The notes under the pieces are model-generated. The model had not been told where the DNA came from and did no database searches. It saw nothing but the letters and a program-made list of their open reading frames with translations. The position numbers and the translations under genes were made by a program. This document shows, one piece after another, positions 6,077-9,609 of a stretch of DNA of 9,609 nt. Source of the DNA: Candidatus Thorarchaeota archaeon (GTDB lineage Archaea; Asgardarchaeota; Thorarchaeia; Thorarchaeales; Thorarchaeaceae); the NCBI GenBank assembly GCA_016840245.1, contig JAEOST010000782.1, forward strand, positions 1 to 9,609, written 5' to 3'. How positions within the stretch are numbered: the first letter of the stretch is position 1; each line of letters starts with the position of its first letter.

Positions 6077-7471
6077 ATGACTGAACTTGATCTCTTAGTA
6101 AAGGGTGGACAGGTAGTCACTGCAACTGAAACCTTTGTGGCGGATGTTGGTGTGAAAGACGAGAAGATAGTCAAGATTGGTAAGATAGATGCCGGCTCTG
6201 ACGTCAAAGTTATTGATGCAGATAGAAAGCATGTTTTTCCGGGGGGTATTGATGTGCATGTACACTTGCAACTGCCATTCTCAGGTACTATCTCAGCAGA
6301 CGACTTTGAGAATGGAACCAAAGCAGCTGCTTGTGGCGGTGTGACCACTGTTCTTGACTTCGCTATTCAGACGAAAGGGAGTCCAATAATGGATGCAGTG
6401 AGAGCACGTCGTGCAGAGGCTGATTCAAAGGTCTGTGTAGACTATGGACTTCATGCTGCAATAACGGACTGGAATGACAGAACTCAGGCTGAGATCAAGG
6501 AAGTGATAGACTATGGGATTCCCACATTTAAGATGTTCATGATCTATCGAAACGAGGGTTGGATGGCAGATGATGGCATGCTCTTCCAAGCACTTGAGGA
6601 GACCGCTAAACATGGAGGGCATATTGGTGTTCATGCAGAGAGTGCATTTGTCTTGGACATGCTTGTTGAGAGATATGCGAAGGAAAAGGAGAAATGGGGT
6701 GCATATGCACACACCCTTTCGAGACCCTGCTATACAGAGGAAGAGGCCATCATCCGCGCAATCAAGTGGGCTGAGGTGACAGGCGGACAGTTGTATATCG
6801 TCCACATGTCTACAGGTGAAGGTGCTGACGCAGTTCGTGCAGCCAAGGAACGCGGCGTAAAAGTCTACGCAGAGACCTGTCCACAGTACCTGCTGCTTGA
6901 CGATGAGGTGTTCAAGGAAAAGGATGGACATCTCTATGCCACTTGTCCACAGGTCAAGAAACCACATGACAGTGAGAGATTGTGGAAAGGTCTGCAAACA
7001 GGCGATGTAGATATTGTGGCTACTGACACGTGCACATTTACCACTGAGCAAAAGGCGGCATGGAACGGAGACTTCCGCAAGATACCCTTTGGAATGCCAG
7101 GTGTGGAGACTATGGTGCCTCTGATGTACACAGAGGGTGTGGGTAATCGAGGTCTCTCACTTAATCGATTTGTAGCATTGGTAAGTACTAATCCAGCAAA
7201 GCTCTTCGGGATGTATCCCAAGAAGGGAGCAATAAAAGTTGGAAGTGATGCAGACATCCTGGTGTTTGACCCTGAGAAGAAGGTCACACTACACGCTGAG
7301 GATCTGCAAACTAATTGTGACTGGAGTCCATTTGAGGGTTGGCAGCTGACCGGTTACCCTGATGTAACAATATCTAGAGGAAAGGTTGTTGCCAGAGAAG
7401 GTAAGTTTGTGGGCGAAGTGGGACATGGTAGGTTCTTAGTAAGAAATTCTCATGGGAAGCTGGATAACTAG
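6077..7471 (+). CDS. Dihydropyrimidinase (hydantoinase; cyclic amidohydrolase)
   Basis: The protein has 464 residues from ATG 6077, the normal length for dihydropyrimidinases. The binuclear metal site is complete: H61 and H63 in GGIDVHVHLQLPF, Lys152 (carboxylated in the family) in FKMFMIY, H186 in GVHAES, H243 in YIVHMSTG and D317 in ATDTCTF. Tyr157 matches the substrate-contacting Tyr of the family. The stretch LQLPFSGTISADDF (64-77) is characteristic of true dihydropyrimidinases rather than dihydroorotases or allantoinases. The reaction is ring opening of 5,6-dihydrouracil or dihydrothymine to N-carbamoyl-beta-amino acids; D-hydantoin hydrolysis is a usual side activity. ATG 6041 would add 12 residues, but ATG 6077 has an AGGAG upstream and gives the family N-terminus DLLVKGG, so it is preferred. 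The product is the substrate of the enzyme encoded next door on the minus strand. The 3' end shares the bases CTAG with the convergent cytosine deaminase gene. Confidence 0.94.
   Translation: MTELDLLVKGGQVVTATETFVADVGVKDEKIVKIGKIDAGSDVKVIDADRKHVFPGGIDVHVHLQLPFSGTISADDFENGTKAAACGGVTTVLDFAIQTKGSPIMDAVRARRAEADSKVCVDYGLHAAITDWNDRTQAEIKEVIDYGIPTFKMFMIYRNEGWMADDGMLFQALEETAKHGGHIGVHAESAFVLDMLVERYAKEKEKWGAYAHTLSRPCYTEEEAIIRAIKWAEVTGGQLYIVHMSTGEGADAVRAAKERGVKVYAETCPQYLLLDDEVFKEKDGHLYATCPQVKKPHDSERLWKGLQTGDVDIVATDTCTFTTEQKAAWNGDFRKIPFGMPGVETMVPLMYTEGVGNRGLSLNRFVALVSTNPAKLFGMYPKKGAIKVGSDADILVFDPEKKVTLHAEDLQTNCDWSPFEGWQLTGYPDVTISRGKVVAREGKFVGEVGHGRFLVRNSHGKLDN
7468..7471. other. Convergent stop codons sharing the palindrome CTAG
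   Basis: The dihydropyrimidinase stop TAG occupies 7469-7471 on the plus strand, and the cytosine deaminase stop TAG occupies 7470-7468 on the minus strand. The self-complementary CTAG therefore ends both genes. No space remains for separate terminators, so each transcript must run into the other gene. Confidence 0.9.
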
Positions 7472-7923
7472 TCCTCTTCACCAATGTCTTCGTTCCACAG
7501 TGCTGGATTATCCCGGATGAACTGCTGCATCATTTGAATGCACTCTTCATCCTGAAGCACAACAACATCCACACCACGACTTCGTACATACTCCTCAGGA
7601 CCTTTGAATGTCTTGTTCTCCCCTACAACTACTCGTGGAATGCCATAAAGTAGGGCAGCACCACTACACATGTCACAAGGGGATAGGGTCGAATAAAGAG
7701 TTGATTTTTGATAATCAGAAGCACTTAGACGACCAGCATTCTCCAAGGCGTCCATCTCAGCATGGAGGATAGCACTACCATTCTGGACACGTCTGTTGTG
7801 ACCACGCCCCACAATCGCATCATCAATGACTAGAACTGAGCCGATAGGAATTCCTCCTTCATTTAGTCCTAGTTTTGCCTCATCTATAGCTGCCCTCAGA
7901 AATCGTCTATTATCCGAATTCAC
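7468..7923 (-). CDS. Cytosine deaminase of the yeast Fcy1 type (zinc CDA fold)
   Basis: The protein has 151 residues from a GTG at 7923, close to the length of yeast cytosine deaminase. The zinc site is H54-A-E56 and P82-C83-x-x-C86, with Glu56 as proton shuttle. Beyond the general deaminase motifs it shares Fcy1-specific features: EGGIPIGSVLV at 22-32, GRGHNRRVQNGSA at 39-51, LENAGRL at 60-66, STLSPCDMCSGA at 78-89, YGIPRVVVGEN at 93-103, and the C-terminal W143-x-E-D-I-G-E lid, which in the yeast enzyme closes the active site. This points to free cytosine rather than tRNA adenosine or guanine. Cytosine to uracil feeds the reductive pathway of the adjoining genes. An in-frame TGA two codons upstream rules out a longer form. 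No good SD is seen; a TATA-like GATAAACG some 25 bases upstream suggests a leaderless transcript. Guanine deaminase is the main alternative. Confidence 0.88.
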   Translation of the reverse strand: MNSDNRRFLRAAIDEAKLGLNEGGIPIGSVLVIDDAIVGRGHNRRVQNGSAILHAEMDALENAGRLSASDYQKSTLYSTLSPCDMCSGAALLYGIPRVVVGENKTFKGPEEYVRSRGVDVVVLQDEECIQMMQQFIRDNPALWNEDIGEED

Positions 7924-8116
7924 TTGTCAATCCATCCTCATCATCGTTTATCGGCTTTTAGGAGAAGACCATTCGGAGTCTTTAGTGTTTTCCATTTTCA
8001 ATCATCTCCACGTCTAATTGTCACAATAGTGGTGATTGGATCAAGTTGGTGGTACTGTAATCGTCATCGTATTCATGAAAATCCAAGGTAGAAGCGGATA
8101 AGACGACTGACTGGAC
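7924..8116. other. Intergenic region upstream of cytosine deaminase
   Basis: These 193 bases lie between the cytosine deaminase start and the end of the longin-like gene, both on the minus strand. A TATA-like GATAAACG (minus strand, about 7945-7952) could drive the deaminase with almost no leader. A 15-codon minus-strand ORF ends in it but has no SD and no resemblance to a known leader peptide. I see no convincing terminator or repeat. Confidence 0.35.
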
Positions 8117-8746
8117 TCATTGACTGAGAGGCACTATCATCCCATGTTGTTCGAGGTCTGATACATACTCTAAAGCAGTTGCGGATTGAATCTCAAAAGA
8201 GTCTACCAGCAATTTGCAGATGTCCTCTATGCTGTACAAATCAGTAGATGCTGAACGACGTAGTAGATGTATTATACGGATATGTCTTCCATTTTTTGCA
8301 CGCTGCAGGGCATTGTCATGAAGCCTGTAAGTAATTCCTTTGAAAGTTATGAACTCACTAAGTTGACTGGAAGCCCATTCATGGTCGAAAAATGAAAAAT
8401 CACCATCCCAATTAGTCAATATGAGTCCATACTCAGACTCATACACCTTAACAAATTGTGTGAGCTGCTCCATGGTCTTGTTATCAACAATTCCGTCAGC
8501 AATGGCGATTCCAGCAAGTTGTTCTCCATAACAGATATGGATCACATAATCCTCCAAGTCGTAGATATCATGAGTCGATTTGGAGTCAGTTTTTGATTCA
8601 GCCCTATTGGACAGAGTAATTGCTGTGAATAATGCACTGAACAAGTCAGGGTCAACTGGATCTTCAGAGAATGACTCATAGAATAAGGAGAGACCACTGT
8701 CGATTAGAGAAATGATGATGTGTCTAATACGTATTTCAGAATGCAT
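8117..8746 (-). CDS. Longin-like small protein with possible C-terminal winged helix; function unknown
   Basis: I do not recognise a named family. From ATG 8746 the protein has 209 residues; a TTG at 8782 with a distant GGAGT would add 12. Residues 5-24 (IRIRHIIISLIDSGLSLFYE) read as two beta strands with a tight turn, followed by a helix VDPDLFSALFTAI (31-43), then strands DYVIHIC and LAGIAIAD, and an amphipathic helix ending in VYESEYG (101-107). This beta-beta-alpha-beta-beta-alpha order and the D-S-G-L-x-L-F and D-P-D-L-F-S-A-L signatures resemble the longin/roadblock-like proteins abundant in Asgard archaea, which partner small GTPases. Residues 168-207 (DLYSIEDICKLLVDSF, then ALEYVSDLEQHGMIVPL) look like a winged helix-turn-helix or another small helical module. 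No membrane segment or signal peptide is seen. It is divergent from the MFS transporter. A regulatory or trafficking role is an inference, and the fold call is moderate. Confidence 0.6.
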   Translation of the reverse strand: MHSEIRIRHIIISLIDSGLSLFYESFSEDPVDPDLFSALFTAITLSNRAESKTDSKSTHDIYDLEDYVIHICYGEQLAGIAIADGIVDNKTMEQLTQFVKVYESEYGLILTNWDGDFSFFDHEWASSQLSEFITFKGITYRLHDNALQRAKNGRHIRIIHLLRRSASTDLYSIEDICKLLVDSFEIQSATALEYVSDLEQHGMIVPLSQ

Positions 8747-8821
8747 TGTGGACTCAGTTGTACTCAAGGCGTCTTGTTTCAACTATTGAAACACTCCAGT
8801 GAATTCCCCACATCACGATTA

Positions 8822-8841
8822 CCCTCGCCGCCTAACGAGGG
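8822..8841. repeat. GC-rich 6-bp inverted repeat in the longin/MFS divergent region
   Basis: CCCTCG (8822-8827) and CGAGGG (8836-8841) are exact reverse complements with an 8-base centre. It stands out as GC-rich in an otherwise AT-rich gap. Because it lies between divergent starts, a terminator role is unlikely; an operator or a leader hairpin of the minus-strand gene fits better. Confidence 0.45.
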
Positions 8842-8902
8842 ACAGATTGAATTATGCTAGCACGACCCTATAACCTTGATGTGTACGTGTTCATCGATTT
8901 TC

Positions 8903-8910
8903 AATAAATT
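8903..8910 (+). promoter_or_regulatory. Candidate TATA box for the MFS transporter
   Basis: AATAAATT is the best TATA-like match upstream of the transporter and would put transcription start near 8930-8934 by archaeal spacing. A second candidate, TATAA at 8869-8873, would give a longer leader and reads as TATA-like on both strands. Neither has a clear BRE. Confidence 0.3.
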
Positions 8911-8913
8911 TCG

Positions 8914-8944
8914 GAACACTCTAATACAGCATGGCGTAGTGTTC
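8914..8944. repeat. Perfect inverted repeat GAACACT-N17-AGTGTTC
   Basis: Arms at 8914-8920 and 8938-8944 are exact reverse complements, 24 bases apart from start to start. The repeat is centred near 8929, close to the transcription start predicted from the TATA candidate at 8903-8910. That is a typical place for a repressor operator in archaea. A hairpin in a longer leader is the alternative. Confidence 0.4.
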
Positions 8945-8953
8945 AAGTTACAA

Positions 8954-8967
8954 CTCTTTACAAAGAG
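8954..8967 (+). repeat. Palindrome CTCTTT-AC-AAAGAG overlapping the MFS Shine-Dalgarno
   Basis: The 6-2-6 palindrome overlaps the SD GAGGAG (8965-8970), which lies 6 bases before ATG 8977. As RNA it could fold as a 5-bp stem with a TACA loop that covers the left half of the SD. As DNA it could be an operator. Function is inferred; the symmetry is exact. Confidence 0.4.
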
Positions 8968-8976
8968 GAGAGAGAT

Positions 8977-9609
8977 ATGGAAGGTTCAGAAACAGCTGCT
9001 GCTCCACCAACTGCAGCCCCAACAGTGTCAAAGAGATACTTGGTTTTTCTCGTTGTACTAATGGGTCTTGTAAGTCAGATGGACAGCTGGCTCTCGCTCA
9101 TTGAAACTAAGGCAATCCCATTTATTCTAGAGGAGTTCTATGGAACTCTCGTCACATCCACTCGAGAAATTGCTCGAAGTGAATTTGCACTCTTACAGGG
9201 TATCTTTGGTATACTTGTATTTGGTGTCTTCTTCATCGGCTGGTTCGGTGATGCGTATGGACGAAAGAAAGGAATGATACTACTTGTCTTGGTGATGGGT
9301 CTGCCCACTATTCTGATTGTGTATCTATCATTGGATGTGTATTGGTTCCTATTCTTCTATTCAATGGTCATAATGGGAACAACATCAAATCTGTGGGAAG
9401 TACCAGTATCAGAAGAAGCACCTGCTGACAAACGAGGACTTTATGGAAGTCTAGCATTCCTCATCGGAGTCGTGCCAATTTATGCGATTTTGGGAACTCG
9501 TATCATCGATGCAATGGGTTGGCGATGGGGTTATGGAATTATGTTCTTCTTCATGTTTGTCGTCTTGACAATGCTGTATTTCATGAAGGATCCCCAGAGA
9601 TGGAAAGAC
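8977..9609 (+). CDS. MFS (major facilitator superfamily) transporter, N-terminal part
   Basis: The frame is open from ATG 8977 to the right edge (211 residues), so roughly the second half is missing. The start has a strong SD, GAGGAG at 8965-8970. After a short Ala/Pro/Thr-rich cytoplasmic tail (1-18) come membrane segments at about 20-38, 70-90, 98-117, 119-137, 157-175 and 184-203, the expected six of the N-terminal MFS half. Motif A of the superfamily is present between segments 2 and 3 as GWFGDAYGRKKGM (88-100), with Asp92 and the G-R-K-K turn. Another conserved loop, PADKRGLYGSL (149-159), follows segment 4. Segment 1 is followed by an unusually long extracytoplasmic loop (about 39-69). 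The substrate cannot be read from sequence. Context suggests a nucleobase, a pyrimidine-derived amino acid or another nitrogen compound, but the known cytosine and uracil permeases belong to other families (NCS1, NCS2), so this is weak. Confidence 0.85.
   Translation, partial: MEGSETAAAPPTAAPTVSKRYLVFLVVLMGLVSQMDSWLSLIETKAIPFILEEFYGTLVTSTREIARSEFALLQGIFGILVFGVFFIGWFGDAYGRKKGMILLVLVMGLPTILIVYLSLDVYWFLFFYSMVIMGTTSNLWEVPVSEEAPADKRGLYGSLAFLIGVVPIYAILGTRIIDAMGWRWGYGIMFFFMFVVLTMLYFMKDPQRWKD

Noticed and set aside
6425..7051. 208-codon open frame on the minus strand
   Set aside because: It lies wholly inside the dihydropyrimidinase gene on the opposite strand, and its translation is Cys/His/Leu-rich with no recognisable family. 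The sense-strand protein is certain.
7934..7985. Fifteen-codon minus-strand ORF upstream of cytosine deaminase
   Set aside because: It has no SD, no known leader-peptide features and a length expected by chance.
8876..9061. 61-codon plus-strand frame covering the MFS leader and start
   Set aside because: It overlaps the transporter in another frame, has no SD, and its product is low-complexity. The transporter frame has a strong SD and clear membrane segments.
1..9609. CRISPR array, tRNA/rRNA genes, insertion sequences or defence systems
   Set aside because: No regularly spaced repeats, cloverleaf-like segments, transposase motifs or nuclease/helicase genes were seen on either strand. The window is metabolic and largely filled by recognisable genes.

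Overview
The window looks like a chromosomal segment of an archaeon, most likely an Asgard archaeon of Thorarchaeota-like base composition (mid-40s % GC by eye). The basis is a split-subunit aconitase X as found in archaea, a secreted beta-helix surface protein with many N-glycosylation sequons, a longin-like small protein of a kind common in Asgard genomes, a mix of ATG/GTG/TTG starts with Shine-Dalgarno (SD) sites, and no bacterial -35/-10 promoters. Archaeon is fairly secure; Asgard is an inference. I see no tRNA, rRNA, CRISPR array, insertion sequence or phage gene.

Layout. Bases 1-957 (minus) hold the N-terminal 319 residues of a secreted right-handed beta-helix protein that runs off the left edge. 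After an AT-rich divergent gap (958-1278), four plus-strand genes follow: the large and small subunits of aconitase X (1279-2523, 2533-2967), a class III aminotransferase (3049-4377) and an integral-membrane ICMT-family methyltransferase (4425-5030). Then come a minus-strand beta-ureidopropionase (5067-5933), a divergent plus-strand dihydropyrimidinase (6077-7471), and a minus-strand cytosine deaminase of the yeast Fcy1 type (7468-7923), whose stop codon shares the bases CTAG with that of the dihydropyrimidinase. A longin-like protein with a possible C-terminal winged helix (8117-8746, minus) diverges from an MFS transporter (8977 onward, plus) that runs off the right edge.

How the genes fit together. 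The middle of the window reads as reductive pyrimidine catabolism. Cytosine deaminase would give uracil. Dihydropyrimidinase would open dihydrouracil to N-carbamoyl-beta-alanine. Beta-ureidopropionase would release beta-alanine, CO2 and ammonia. The aminotransferase, which resembles the AGXT2/beta-alanine aminotransferase group, could convert beta-alanine to malonate semialdehyde. The MFS protein could import a substrate. The first reductive step (dihydropyrimidine dehydrogenase) is not in the window. Aconitase X in archaea is known as phosphomevalonate 5-dehydratase of the modified mevalonate pathway; whether it has that job here or is tied to the catabolic genes is open.

Regulation. The leaders of the dihydropyrimidinase and of the transporter each carry a perfect inverted repeat that overlaps the SD sequence, and the transporter leader has two further inverted repeats. 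These are the best regulatory candidates in the window. Both edge-truncated genes lack one end and were read by direct translation.
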